From the NCBI GenBank assembly GCA_027306785.1, contig DAHUZB010000024.1:80782-144781 (forward strand): a stretch of DNA of 64,000 nucleotides, written 5' to 3'. The notes beneath the pieces are model-generated. The model had not been told where the DNA came from and did not search any database. It saw nothing but the letters and a program-made list of their open reading frames with translations. A program made the translations under genes and the position numbers. Positions 47,490 to 56,158 of this stretch are shown here, piece after piece (positions within the stretch are counted from its first letter, which is position 1; each line of letters starts with the position of its first letter). The DNA is from Vulcanimicrobiota bacterium. Lineage in GTDB: Bacteria; Vulcanimicrobiota; Vulcanimicrobiia; Vulcanimicrobiales; Vulcanimicrobiaceae.

Positions 47490-48487
47490 GGCTCGACGCG
47501 CGGTGCGGTCGCCGTATCTCGGTCGGCATGGCGACCTACGTGCGCGAGGTGGTGAAACGCTTGCCGGTGCTCGCGCCGGAGTACGAGTATCGCGTCTACA
47601 CGCAGGGTCAGAACCTCGGCCTCGCCGAGCAAGTGCTGCTGCCGCTCGAACTCGTGCGCGACCGCATCGAGCTCACGCACTACATGACGCATTACGTGCC
47701 CGCCTTCGCGGGCGGACGTTTCGTCTTTACGATTCACGATCTGATCCATCTGCGCTTCAAACAGTTCTTTCGCGCGTACATCGGCCCGTATTACATGACG
47801 GTGGTCCGGCGTGCGTGCCGACAGGCCCGGCGGATCATCACTTCGGATCGCCGCACGATCGCCGATCTCGTGCACTATTTCGACGTCGATCCGGCGAAGA
47901 TACGCGTGATTCCGCTCGCGCCGCGCGCGCGCTTCTTCGAACCGGTCGCGCCGTTTCGAGCCGAGCGGCCGTACCTGCTCAACGTCGGCAATCACCGCGA
48001 CCACAAGGATATTCCCACGCTCGTGCGCGCGTGGGCCGCGCTGCCGGAGCGTTACGAGGTCGATCTCTACCTGACCGGGCACGACGATCTCGACGGATTG
48101 CTTCAGCGCTGCTCGACGCCGCGTCGCCGAGCGGTCGTGCTCGGCGACGTGAGCGACGACGAACTCGCGGCCTACTACGCCGGCGCGCGCGCGCTCGTGC
48201 ACCCCGCGCTGCTCGAAGGCTTCGGGCTGCCGTTCGTCGAGGCGATCGCGGCGGGCTGTCCGGTGATCGCGACGACCGAGTCGATCCCGGAGCCGATCGC
48301 GGACGCGAGCCTGTTGTTCGAGCCGAAGAACGTGGAACAAGCTCGCGCGCAGATCGAGCGCCTGCTCGACGACGAGGCCTTACGCACGCAACTCGTTGAA
48401 CGTGGCCGAACCGCCGTGCGCGACCTGACGTGGGAGCGGACCACGCGCGCGACCGCCGACGTCTACGCGGAGATCTTGCAAGAGTGA
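47471..48487 (+). CDS. Family 4 (GT-B) glycosyltransferase
   Basis: A 338-aa GT-B enzyme. The N-terminal half has RIGLDARCGRRISVGMATYV and FVFTIHDLIHLRFKQFF; the C-terminal nucleotide-sugar domain has YLLNVGNHRDHKDIPTLVRA, HPALLEGFGLPFVEAIAAG with the conserved EGFGLP and E-x7-E pattern, and TTESIPEPIAD. Start ATG 47471 or 47477 lies within the previous gene. The last four bases overlap the next gene (GTGA). Likely acts in the same surface-glycan pathway. Confidence 0.88.
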
Positions 48488-49998
48488 ACCTGAATCGCAT
48501 CCTCGCGGCCCTGCTGCTCGTCGGCGCGCTCGGCCTCGCGCCGCGTCCGGTGCCGAGCGGCCCTCCGCCGATCGCAATCGTCATCAACGGCGTCGTGCTG
48601 CCGCTGCAGCCGCCGCCCGTGGTGCGCCGCGATCTGCTCTACGTGCCCGTCCGGCGAACGATCGAGGCGCTCGGGCTCGCCTTCGAACGCCGAGGACGCC
48701 TGATCTCGACCGAGGTCGGCGCGCAGACCGTCTCGCTCACGATGGGCAGCCGCGTCGCGCATGTAGACGGACGACCGGTGCTGCTCGACGCCGCTCCGTT
48801 CGAAATTCACGACGTGCTCTACGCACCGCTGCGCTTCTTTACCGACGTGCTCGGGGCGCAGGCGCGATTCGATCGCAAGACACGCACGGTCACGATCGTC
48901 GCGCAACTGGTCGGGCGCGCGTCGAGCGGTATCGCGCAGGACGGAAGCGGCGTCGAACGATTCGGCACCGTCACCGCGGTCGATGTCGATTCCGATCCGC
49001 CCACGCTCACGCTCTCGGTGAACGCCTCGGTGCGCACGATCTCGATCTCGCGCAACGCGCTCGTCGAGATGCACGACGTCGATGCGAACGTCACCGTCCC
49101 GGGCGAACTCGCGGATATCCGTCCGGGCGATTTCGCCCGCGTATTCACGAGCAAAGCGGGGCACGTCACGCGCGTCGTCGATGCGTTCGGTTCGCACAAC
49201 GGTGCGATCGCGGCGGTGGCGGGCGATCGTTTCGTCCTCGCCGACGGCCATGTGATCGTGCCTTCGCGCACCACGCAGATCTCGCTCAACGGCGTGCCCG
49301 CGCAGATCGGCGATCTGCAGGTCGGCGATCGCGTCACGGTTCGCTACAACGTGGAGACGAACGAGGTGCGCTCGATCCTCGTGAGCCGCTCGGTCGCGCA
49401 GGCGAGCCCGAGCGACGGCGGACCGCGCATCGCGAGCGTCACGCTCGGCGCGGATCATCCGCTGCGTGCGCGCGATCGCGTGCGCGTGACGCTGCGCGGT
49501 ACGCCGGGCGGCGCCGCGACCTTCGATATCGGACCCTACGTCCGGAATATCGCGATGAGCGGCGGCGCCGACGGCGTGTACGCGGGCAGCTACACGCTGC
49601 CGAACGGCGTAAACTTCACCGACGTCCCGATCATCGGCCATCTGCGGGTCGGCGCCGCCGATGCGCCCGATGCGCAGGCGCCGACCATGCTCTCCGCCGC
49701 GAGCTCGCCGCCCGGCATCGCCGACTTCGCGCCGAGCGCGGGCGCGGTCGTCAACTCCGATCGTCCGGCCATCTATGCGACGTTCGTCGCCGACGCGGTG
49801 CCGGTGAACCCGTCGAGCATCATGCTGCGCGTCAACGGACACGATGTGACCGCGGAATGCGTGCGGACCGCTTCGTACATCCAATATATGCCCGCGCATG
49901 CCTACCGCAACGGGCCCGTGAAGGTCGTCGTGCGCGTCGCCGATCGCGCGGGCAACGTCACCACCCGCTCGTGGAGCTTCACGATCCGCACCCGCTAA
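48484..49998 (+). CDS. Large exported stalk-domain (copper amine oxidase N-like) protein
   Basis: A 504-aa product with an N-terminal signal peptide (LNRILAALLLVGALGLAP). Residues about 30-140 contain the stalk domain pattern IVINGVVLPLQPPPVV, LLYVPVRRTIEALGLAFE and LYAPLRFFTDVLGAQARFD, RKTRTVTIVA. The rest is beta-rich, with several repeated beta-sandwich-like segments (DGGPRIASVTLGADHPLRAR, APSAGAVVNSDRPAIYATFV) resembling Ig-like or Big domains. GTG at 48484 overlaps the glycosyltransferase stop by four bases. Probably a cell-surface structural or binding protein, co-made with the glycosyltransferases. Confidence 0.72.
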   Translation: MNLNRILAALLLVGALGLAPRPVPSGPPPIAIVINGVVLPLQPPPVVRRDLLYVPVRRTIEALGLAFERRGRLISTEVGAQTVSLTMGSRVAHVDGRPVLLDAAPFEIHDVLYAPLRFFTDVLGAQARFDRKTRTVTIVAQLVGRASSGIAQDGSGVERFGTVTAVDVDSDPPTLTLSVNASVRTISISRNALVEMHDVDANVTVPGELADIRPGDFARVFTSKAGHVTRVVDAFGSHNGAIAAVAGDRFVLADGHVIVPSRTTQISLNGVPAQIGDLQVGDRVTVRYNVETNEVRSILVSRSVAQASPSDGGPRIASVTLGADHPLRARDRVRVTLRGTPGGAATFDIGPYVRNIAMSGGADGVYAGSYTLPNGVNFTDVPIIGHLRVGAADAPDAQAPTMLSAASSPPGIADFAPSAGAVVNSDRPAIYATFVADAVPVNPSSIMLRVNGHDVTAECVRTASYIQYMPAHAYRNGPVKVVVRVADRAGNVTTRSWSFTIRTR

Positions 49999-50023
49999 AC
50001 GCACGACAGGGAGAACGCACGCC

Positions 50024-50362
50024 ATGGACTGCATCTTTTGCCGTATCGCCGGGGGCGAGATTCCGGCGACGCCGCTCTATCGCGACGACGACGTGCTCGC
50101 CATCGCGGATATCAATCCGCAGGCGCCGACGCATCTGCTCGTGATGCCGATCGCGCATCATGCAAACATCGGCGCGCTCTCCGACGCCGCGGACGCCGCG
50201 CTCACGGCCAAGCTCTTCGCGGTCGCCTCGCAACTCGGCCGCGAACGCGGGGCGAACGGCTATCGCCTGGTGATGAATACCGGCGCCGACGGCGGCCAAA
50301 CCGTGGACCATCTGCACGTGCACGTTCTCGCCGGACGGCCGCTGGGCTGGCCGCCGGGCTGA
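50024..50362 (+). CDS. HIT family nucleotide hydrolase
   Basis: A 112-aa histidine-triad protein of the HinT/Hit branch, which hydrolyses nucleoside phosphoramidates and AMP-lysine. It starts [20 protein letters not shown], has a zinc-style CIFC, and carries the triad [10 protein letters not shown] near residue 97. Length is typical. It precedes rpsU, an arrangement also known from Firmicutes. A short purine-rich site (AGGGAG) precedes the ATG at 50024. Confidence 0.95.
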   Translation: MDCIFCRIAGGEIPATPLYRDDDVLAIADINPQAPTHLLVMPIAHHANIGALSDAADAALTAKLFAVASQLGRERGANGYRLVMNTGADGGQTVDHLHVHVLAGRPLGWPPG

Positions 50363-50396
50363 TGCTGCGGCGCGCCGCCGCTCCGACTCAGGCGGT

Positions 50397-50425
50397 TTGA
50401 CGCCCCTGCTCCCCTGTGCTAGAGT
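50397..50425 (+). promoter_or_regulatory. Predicted rpsU promoter
   Basis: TTGACG at 50397-50402 and TAGAGT at 50420-50425 are separated by 17 bp, with TG at 50417-50418 giving an extended -10 (TGCTAGAGT). Expected start is near 50432. Confidence 0.8.
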
Positions 50426-50429
50426 ACTT

Positions 50430-50494
50430 CGGTCGGGGTTCGCTTTGCACTCCGACCGATATTTTGCGCCGTTCGCGGCGCCTCGAAAGGGGGG
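50430..50494 (+). promoter_or_regulatory. Structured rpsU 5' leader
   Basis: CGGTCGGGG (50430-50438) pairs with CTCCGACCG (50450-50458), one G-T pair, and begins at the expected transcript end. A second hairpin, GCGCCG TTCG CGGCGC (50466-50481), with a stable tetraloop, stands just before the ribosome site AAAGGGGGG (50486-50494). Confidence 0.55.
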
Positions 50495-50504
50495 TCAATC
50501 AACA

Positions 50505-50675
50505 ATGGAAGTTCGCGTAGCTCCGGGTGAATCGATTGAGAGCGCGCTGCGCCGTTTCAAGAAGGCCACCCAGAAGGCGGGGATTCTCGCCGAGGCGCGC
50601 AAGCACGAGCACTACGAAAAGCCGAGCGTCCGCCGCAAGAAGAAGTCGGCTGCCGCTCGCAAGCGCCGCTCGTAA
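50505..50675 (+). CDS. rpsU: 30S ribosomal protein bS21
   Basis: bS21 helps initiation by acting near the anti-Shine-Dalgarno end of 16S rRNA. The 56-aa product starts [20 protein letters not shown], has [20 protein letters not shown] and ends in a basic [14 protein letters not shown] tail, as usual. It has its own promoter and structured leader. AAAGGGGGG about ten bases upstream fixes ATG 50505. yqeY follows seven bases later. Confidence 0.97.
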   Translation: MEVRVAPGESIESALRRFKKATQKAGILAEARKHEHYEKPSVRRKKKSAAARKRRS

Positions 50676-50681
50676 TTCGCA

Positions 50682-51125
50682 ATGGGTAGCTTGAAGGACC
50701 GCATCTCCTCCGATCTCAAGGAGGCGATGAAAGCGCGCGATCAAGTGCGCCTGCTCACCCTTCGATCGGCACTCTCCGGCTTCACGTACAAACGGACCGA
50801 AGCCGGCGCCGATCTGAACGATGCCGACGAACTCGCGGTGCTCCAGAAGCTCGTCAAGCAGCGGAACGATTCGCTGGGCGAGTTCGAGAAGGCCGGGCGC
50901 CAAGATCTGGCCGACAAGGAACGCGCCGAGCGCGACATTCTGATGGCCTATCTGCCCGCTCAGAAGTCGCCGGACGAGGTTCGGGCGATCGTCCGCGAGA
51001 TCATCGCCGGACTGCCCGCCGAGGGCCGCAATCAGGGCGGCGTGATGAAAGCCGTGATGCCACGTCTGAAGGGCGAGGCGGACGGCAACCTGATCCGACA
51101 GATCGTCACCGAAGAGCTCGGCTAA
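50682..51125 (+). CDS. GatB/YqeY domain protein
   Basis: A 147-aa YqeY-family protein, homologous to the C-terminal tRNA-contacting domain of GatB. SLKDRISSDLKEAMKARDQVR and LTLRSALSGF open the protein, and DILMAYLPAQKSPDEVRAIV and KGEADGNLIRQIVTEEL close it, all typical. Its role is not settled in any organism; the rpsU-yqeY linkage is widely conserved and suggests translation. A terminator hairpin overlaps its last codons. Confidence 0.94.
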   Translation: MGSLKDRISSDLKEAMKARDQVRLLTLRSALSGFTYKRTEAGADLNDADELAVLQKLVKQRNDSLGEFEKAGRQDLADKERAERDILMAYLPAQKSPDEVRAIVREIIAGLPAEGRNQGGVMKAVMPRLKGEADGNLIRQIVTEELG

Positions 51126-51139
51126 CCGCCGGGCTCTTT
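51112..51139 (+). terminator. Intrinsic terminator overlapping the yqeY stop
   Basis: AAGAGCTCGG (51112-51121) pairs with CCGGGCTCTT (51129-51138) with one G-T pair, 7-nt loop, then TTTC. The left arm lies within the last yqeY codons. Confidence 0.7.
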
Positions 51140-51188
51140 CGTTGGTGCACCGCGTAACTTCCGGCAAGCAACCCCGGTAGCATCGGGC

Positions 51189-52502
51189 ATGAAACGCCTC
51201 CGCGCGCTGCTCCGTCTGGTTCCGCTGCTCGCCTTTGCGCTCGGCTTCGCCGGATTCGCGCAGGCCGCACCGTCCGCGCCGCCGGTGCTCGTGGTGCCGA
51301 TTCACGGCACCGTGGACGACGGGATGGCGCATCTGGTCGAACGCGCGGTGCAACAGGCGAGCGATCTGCACGCACGAGCGATCGTCCTCGATGTCGACAG
51401 CCCGGGCGGGCTGGTCGAAGCGGCGTTCCGCATTCGCGATGCGGTCTTTGCGGCGAAGGTGCCGGTGATCGCCTACGTGAGCGAGCGGGCCTACTCGGCC
51501 GCCGCGCTCATTACGCTTTCGGCGGGACGCATTATCATGGCGCCCGGTTCCTCGATCGGTGCCGCCGAGCCCATTCCGGCCACGCCGAAGATGATTTCGG
51601 CACTGCGCGCGGAGTTCGAATCGACGGCGCTGCGCAATCATCGCGATCCGACGATCGCGGGCGCGATGGTCGATAAGCACGTCGATCTGCCCGCCTACAA
51701 AGCGACCGGTGCGATCCTCACGCTCAACACGCGCGAAGCGCTGCGCGCGCACATCGCCGACGCGATCGCGCCGAATCTCGCGAGCGCGCTCGGCTCCGAA
51801 GGGCTCGCCGACGCGCCGCGCGTGACCGTGGACTATTCGTGGGGTGAAGAAGTAGCCCGCATCGCGACGACGCCGGAGTTCAGCGGCGTGCTGCTCACGC
51901 TCGGCGTGCTCGGTCTCATCCTCGAGATGCAGACGCTGCACGGCGTGGCGGGCACGATCGGCGTCGCCGCGCTCGCGCTCTTTTTCGGAACGCACATCTA
52001 CGCGGGCTTTTCGAACGGGCTCGTGCTCGCGCTCGCGGTGATGGGTCTGCTCGGAATCCTGTGGGAGCTCCATGTCGTGCCCGGACACGGAGCGCCGGGC
52101 ATCCTCGGCGGCATCGCGCTGCTGCTCGCGGTGCTCCTGGCCTTCGGCGTACCGTTTTTCTTCATCGCGATCGAGACGGTTTCGACCGCGATCATCGCGG
52201 CGGTGCTGCTCTTCGCCCTCTCCACGCGCGTCTTTCCCGAGAACGCATGGATGCGACGGCTCGCCTTCGCCGGCACGCAGGGAGCCGATTATGTCACGAG
52301 TGCCGATTTCTCGTCGCTGCGCGGTGCGATCGGCACGGCCGCATCGTACCTGCGCCCCTCGGGTATCGCGACGATCGGCGGCGAGCGTATCGACGTGCTC
52401 ACCGAGGGAGAGTTCATCCAGGCGGGAACGCCTATACGCGTCACGCGCGTCGAAGGCGCGCGTATCTTCGTCGAACCCGTTACACTTCCGGACTACACCT
52501 AG
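51189..52502 (+). CDS. NfeD family membrane serine protease (ClpP class)
   Basis: A 437-aa protein with signal peptide (to about residue 27), an extracytoplasmic ClpP/crotonase-like protease domain with LDVDSPGGLVEAAFRI and the putative nucleophile Ser in YSAAALITLSAG, then four or five membrane helices (about 225-345) and a C-terminal OB-fold NfeD domain ending GTPIRVTRVEGARIFVEPV. Such long NfeD proteins partner with flotillin-like FloA and may trim it or other membrane proteins. ATG 51189 follows GCATCGGGC. floA follows after 24 bases. Confidence 0.92.
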   Translation: MKRLRALLRLVPLLAFALGFAGFAQAAPSAPPVLVVPIHGTVDDGMAHLVERAVQQASDLHARAIVLDVDSPGGLVEAAFRIRDAVFAAKVPVIAYVSERAYSAAALITLSAGRIIMAPGSSIGAAEPIPATPKMISALRAEFESTALRNHRDPTIAGAMVDKHVDLPAYKATGAILTLNTREALRAHIADAIAPNLASALGSEGLADAPRVTVDYSWGEEVARIATTPEFSGVLLTLGVLGLILEMQTLHGVAGTIGVAALALFFGTHIYAGFSNGLVLALAVMGLLGILWELHVVPGHGAPGILGGIALLLAVLLAFGVPFFFIAIETVSTAIIAAVLLFALSTRVFPENAWMRRLAFAGTQGADYVTSADFSSLRGAIGTAASYLRPSGIATIGGERIDVLTEGEFIQAGTPIRVTRVEGARIFVEPVTLPDYT

Positions 52503-52526
52503 TCCACTAAGGAGCAGGCTCGTACC

Positions 52527-53546
52527 GTGATTGCAGGCAGCGCGGCGCTCATCGCAGCGGTCATCTTTTTCGTCGCGGTCATCGCGTTCTTCACGATCAT
52601 CTATTACGTCCCGGTCGGGCTTTGGATCCGCACCGTGGCGGCGGGTGTGCCGCTCGGCATCATCACGCTCGTGCGAATGCGATTGATCGGCATACCGCCC
52701 GGGGTCATCGTCACCAACTACGTGCGCGCGCGTAAAGCGGGCCTCTCGCTCACGATCGATCAGATGCAGTCGCACTTTCTCGCAGGCGGTAACGTGGAGA
52801 ACGTGACGCTCGCGATGATCGCGGCGCAACGCGCGCAGATTCCGCTCGAGTGGCAGCGTGCCGCGGCGATCGATCTCGCCGGCCGCAACGTCGTCGAGGC
52901 GCTGCAAACCTCGGTCAATCCGAAGGTGATCGAGACGCCGACCTTTCAGGGTGTGGCGCAGAACGGCATCCAGCTCAACGTGAAGGCACGCGTTACCGTG
53001 CGCAGCAATCTCGATCGCTACGTCGGCGGCGCGGGCGAACAGACGATCATCGCGCGCGTCGGCGAGGGTGTCGTCGCCGCGGTCGGCGCCGCGGTGGATC
53101 ACAAGGAAGTGCTCGAGTATCCCGATCGCATCTCGAAGACGGTGCTCGGCAAGGGGCTCGATTCGGGGACGGCGTTCGAGATCGTCTCGATCGATATCGC
53201 CGACGTCGACGTCGGCAAGAACATCGGCGCCGAATTGCAGACGAGTCAGGCCGAAGCCGACCGCCGCATCGCGCAGGCGAAAGCCTCGGAGCGGCAGTAC
53301 GCCGCGATGGCGTCGGAGCAGGAGCAGAAGGCGCAGACGCAAGCGATGCGCGCCAAGGTGGTCGAGGCCGAAGCGGCGATTCCGCTCGCGATCTCGGAGG
53401 CGTTTCGCAGCGGCAATTTGGGCGTGATGGATTACTACCGCCTCAAGAACCTCCAGGCCGACACGACGATGCGCGATGCGATCGGCGGCGTCCCCGATCA
53501 GGGAGCCGGACCGGACGGCCCGCAGCCGCCCGCTCCGCCGAAGTAA
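52527..53546 (+). CDS. floA: Flotillin-like protein FloA
   Basis: FloA organises functional membrane microdomains. The 339-aa product has a hairpin of two hydrophobic segments (about 1-50), [24 protein letters not shown], the SPFH-like core with [20 protein letters not shown] and [20 protein letters not shown], and a coiled-coil tail with [41 protein letters not shown] Pro-rich end follows. It sits behind the NfeD gene, the classic operon partner. GTG 52527 is preceded by AAGGAG. Confidence 0.95.
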   Translation: MIAGSAALIAAVIFFVAVIAFFTIIYYVPVGLWIRTVAAGVPLGIITLVRMRLIGIPPGVIVTNYVRARKAGLSLTIDQMQSHFLAGGNVENVTLAMIAAQRAQIPLEWQRAAAIDLAGRNVVEALQTSVNPKVIETPTFQGVAQNGIQLNVKARVTVRSNLDRYVGGAGEQTIIARVGEGVVAAVGAAVDHKEVLEYPDRISKTVLGKGLDSGTAFEIVSIDIADVDVGKNIGAELQTSQAEADRRIAQAKASERQYAAMASEQEQKAQTQAMRAKVVEAEAAIPLAISEAFRSGNLGVMDYYRLKNLQADTTMRDAIGGVPDQGAGPDGPQPPAPPK

Positions 53547-53549
53547 CGC

Positions 53550-53996
53550 GTGCACCTCGAGAACCTGGGCACGCTGGTCTGGATCGTTCTGGTTGCGATC
53601 GGCGTCGTCTCGAGCATGGCGAAGAGCGCCCGCAAGGCGCGCGGTCCGGGGCAGCCCGCGCCGCGCGCCGCGGCGCCGCATCCGCAGGGGGTCGTCGCCC
53701 AGTTCGGATCGCTGCCGGTGATGCCCGGGCCGCAGACGCCACCGCCGCCGCCGCCCGTGCTCGCCGCCGTACCGCCCCCGATCATCGTCCGTCGCGCGGA
53801 GCCGCCGCGCCCCGCGGCGGTCGGTACTTCGGGCGCGGCGCTCGCCGCCGGGCATGGAACCGCTCCCGCGCGTGGTATGTTCGGACGGAGAGCCGACCTC
53901 GTGCGCGCGGTCATCGCGGCACAGGTGCTCGGCCCGCCCAAAGCACTGCAGGAGCATACGTTCTGGAGTCCACGACACGACGAAGCGTCGATCTGA
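53550..53996 (+). CDS. Small membrane-anchored Pro-rich protein
   Basis: A 148-aa protein with one N-terminal membrane segment (LGTLVWIVLVAIGVVSSMA), a long Pro/Ala linker, and a short C-terminal helix (RRADLVRAVIAAQVLGPPKA, then LQEHTFW). This last element occurs in other small hypothetical proteins and may be a docking motif. It takes the place that yqfB/yqfC occupy between floA and phoH in Bacillus. GTG 53550 begins three bases after floA, and the end overlaps phoH by 34 bases. Function unknown. Confidence 0.65.
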   Translation: MHLENLGTLVWIVLVAIGVVSSMAKSARKARGPGQPAPRAAAPHPQGVVAQFGSLPVMPGPQTPPPPPPVLAAVPPPIIVRRAEPPRPAAVGTSGAALAAGHGTAPARGMFGRRADLVRAVIAAQVLGPPKALQEHTFWSPRHDEASI

Positions 53997-54916
53997 CCGA
54001 GCTCGGCGACCGCGTCCGCCTCTTCGGAGAGTTCGATCAAAACCTCTCGGCGCTGGAGCGCCGCCTCGACGTCAGCGTGCGTGCCGACGGCGATCATCTC
54101 GTCCTCGCGGGCGGCGAGGAGAACGTGGAGCGTGCCGAGCACGCCCTGCGTCGCATGCTCGAGGCGGCCGTGGGCGGCGCGCAGATCACGCCCGATGACG
54201 TCACGCTCGCCGTCGCCGAGGCGCGCGAGGAGCCCGGCGGCAAGGCGCTTCCCGGCACGCTGCTGCGCACGCAGCGCGGCAAAGAGGTGCGTCCCAAGAC
54301 GACGGGTCAGCGCGCGTTCGTGCACTCGATCGAGCGCAATACGCTCACCTTCGGCATCGGCCCGGCCGGAACGGGGAAAACGTTTCTCGCCGTCGTGATG
54401 GCGGTACGCGCGCTCAAAGACCGCGAGGTCTCGCGCCTGATTCTGTCGCGACCCGCGGTCGAGGCGGGCGAGAAGCTCGGCTTTCTTCCCGGCGATCTGC
54501 GCGAGAAGGTCGATCCGTATCTGCGTCCGCTCTACGATGCGCTCGAAGACTTGCTCGACGGATCGATCGTCGCGAAGTATCTCGAACGCGGAACGATCGA
54601 GGTCGCGCCGCTCGCCTACATGCGCGGGCGTACGCTGAGCGACGCGTTCGTCATTTTGGACGAAGCGCAGAACGCGACGCGCGATCAGCTCAAGATGTTC
54701 CTCACGCGCCTGGGCTCGGGTTCGAAGATGGTCGTCAACGGCGACGTGACGCAGATCGATCTGCCGAACGGCGTGCGCAGCGGCCTGCGCGATGCGGCGA
54801 TGCGCCTGCGCGATCTCGACGACATCGGCGTGGTCGAACTCAGCGAGACCGACGTCGTACGTCATCCGCTCGTCGCGCAGATCATTCGCGCCTACGGCAG
54901 CGGCAGCGCGTCGTGA
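53963..54916 (+). CDS. phoH: PhoH family ATPase (probable CTG start)
   Basis: PhoH-like P-loop proteins are linked to RNA metabolism with YbeY. The 317-aa product has an N-terminal KH-like region (RVRLFGEFDQNLSALERRLD), Walker A in GIGPAGTGKTFLAVVMAV, Walker B in FVILDEAQNATRDQLKM and SKMVVNGDVTQIDLP. No ATG, GTG or TTG precedes the conserved N-terminus; CTG at 53963 has AGGAG (53950-53954) eight bases upstream and yields the expected start LESTTRRSVDL. The next gene, ybeY, overlaps by four bases. Confidence 0.9.
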   Translation: MESTTRRSVDLTELGDRVRLFGEFDQNLSALERRLDVSVRADGDHLVLAGGEENVERAEHALRRMLEAAVGGAQITPDDVTLAVAEAREEPGGKALPGTLLRTQRGKEVRPKTTGQRAFVHSIERNTLTFGIGPAGTGKTFLAVVMAVRALKDREVSRLILSRPAVEAGEKLGFLPGDLREKVDPYLRPLYDALEDLLDGSIVAKYLERGTIEVAPLAYMRGRTLSDAFVILDEAQNATRDQLKMFLTRLGSGSKMVVNGDVTQIDLPNGVRSGLRDAAMRLRDLDDIGVVELSETDVVRHPLVAQIIRAYGSGSAS

Positions 54917-55362
54917 GCGCGATTCACTACCGAAACGAGGTGCGCGGCAGCGGCGTCGACGCGGCCGCGCTCAAACGCACGCTGCGCGCGCTGCTCGCGG
55001 CGGTCGATGAGCCCGACGCGACGATCTCGCTCACGCTCGTCAACGACGCGGCGATTCGCGAGATCAATCGCGAGCACCGCGGCAAAGACACACCGACCGA
55101 CGTGCTGAGCTTTCCGCTCGAACCCGAGCCGTTCGCGCACGAGCGCCTGCTCGGCGATATCGTGATCTCGATCGATACCGCCCGCCGCCAGGCGGCCGAC
55201 TACGACGCGCCGCTGCAAAACGAACTCTATCGGCTCTCGATTCACGGCCTGCTGCATATCCTCGGTCACGATCACGAAGAGCCCGCCGAGCGCGCCGTGA
55301 TGGAGGCCGAAGAACGACGGCTCGCCGCGGCGATCGGCATGCCCTGGCCGTACGACGACTAG
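54913..55362 (+). CDS. ybeY: Endoribonuclease YbeY (rRNA maturation)
   Basis: YbeY is a zinc-dependent RNase needed for 16S rRNA 3'-end processing and ribosome quality control. The 149-aa product has the catalytic HGLLHILGHDH (about residues 114-124), preceded by GKDTPTDVLSFPLE and GDIVISIDTARRQA, as in all family members. The GTG at 54913 lies in the phoH stop (GTGA). The phoH-ybeY pair is nearly universal in bacteria. Confidence 0.96.
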   Translation: MSAIHYRNEVRGSGVDAAALKRTLRALLAAVDEPDATISLTLVNDAAIREINREHRGKDTPTDVLSFPLEPEPFAHERLLGDIVISIDTARRQAADYDAPLQNELYRLSIHGLLHILGHDHEEPAERAVMEAEERRLAAAIGMPWPYDD

Positions 55363-55363
55363 C

Positions 55364-56068
55364 ATGCGCTTCTGGCGGTCGTTCAACCACGCATTCGACG
55401 GCATCATGTATGCGGCGCGCACGCAGCCGAACATGCGCGCGCATCTGGTGATCTCGCTGCTCGTCGTCCTCGCGGCGCTACTGCTGCGCCTCGATCGCGA
55501 CTACGTCGTCGGCCTGATCGTGCTCATCGCGCTCGTGCTCGCGCTCGAACTCGTGAACACGGCGGTCGAGGCGGTGGTCGATCTGCTCACCGCCACGCAC
55601 CATCCGCTCGCCAAGACCGCCAAGGACGCGGCGGCGGGGGCGGTGCTGGTGGCCTCGCTCGCGGCGATCGTCGTGGGCTATCTGGTCTTCTATCAGGGCA
55701 TCATCAACGGCGGCCAGCGCGTCTACGCCGCGGTCGCGAGCGTGCCGAGCAACGTCGCCTTCGTCGTGCTCTTCGCGGTCGCGATCATCACGATCTTCGC
55801 AAAAGCCTGGGTGGGGCGCGGCTCGGCGCTCCAGGGCGGCGCGATCTCCGGGCATGCCGGGCTCGCCTTCGCGGCGGCCACGCTGCTCGCGTTTCTCTAC
55901 CAGCGGCCGCTCGCGGCGCTGCTCGCCTACTTCATCGCCTTTCTGGTGGCCCAGAGCCGGGTCGAGGCGAAGATCCATCGCACGAGCGAAGCAGTCGCGG
56001 GCGCCGTGCTCGGCACGGTCGTCGCGCTCGCGATCTACCTGCTCGCGCGCGGGCATCTGCCGGTCTAG
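55364..56068 (+). CDS. Fused DgkA-type lipid kinase and PAP2-type phosphatase
   Basis: A 234-aa membrane protein. Residues 1-115 match DgkA/undecaprenol kinase: ARTQPNMRAHLVIS, LELVNTAVEAVVDL (Glu62, Asn65, Glu69) and AKDAAAGAVLVASL. Residues about 135-230 match the PAP2 phosphatase fold: SGH at 162-164 and SRVEAKIH with Arg199 and His205, with Glu209 where PAP2 motif 3 normally has Asp. The first PAP2 motif is weak (KAWVGRGSA). The protein could phosphorylate and dephosphorylate undecaprenyl lipids. It starts two bases after ybeY, in the dgkA slot of the conserved gene order. Confidence 0.88.
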   Translation: MRFWRSFNHAFDGIMYAARTQPNMRAHLVISLLVVLAALLLRLDRDYVVGLIVLIALVLALELVNTAVEAVVDLLTATHHPLAKTAKDAAAGAVLVASLAAIVVGYLVFYQGIINGGQRVYAAVASVPSNVAFVVLFAVAIITIFAKAWVGRGSALQGGAISGHAGLAFAAATLLAFLYQRPLAALLAYFIAFLVAQSRVEAKIHRTSEAVAGAVLGTVVALAIYLLARGHLPV

Positions 56069-56075
56069 CGCCGTG

Positions 56076-56084
56076 TGCTATAAT
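56076..56084 (+). promoter_or_regulatory. Predicted extended -10 promoter before the CNNM gene
   Basis: TGCTATAAT at 56076-56084 is identical to the rpmE element. No clear -35 is seen. The expected start near 56091 gives a leader of roughly 68 nt before ATG 56159. Confidence 0.65.
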
Positions 56085-56158
56085 GTCGCCGTTTTGAATA
56101 TCGATCTCCCCCGAAGTAGCGGGCCGCTCGGCCTGGGCCGCGAAGAAGGCGCCCACGC

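Noticed and set aside
50499..53978. 1159-codon open frame on the minus strand
   Set aside because: It lies antisense to rpsU, yqeY, nfeD and floA, all clearly real. Its translation is rich in Arg, Asp and His, typical of the shadow frame of high-GC genes.
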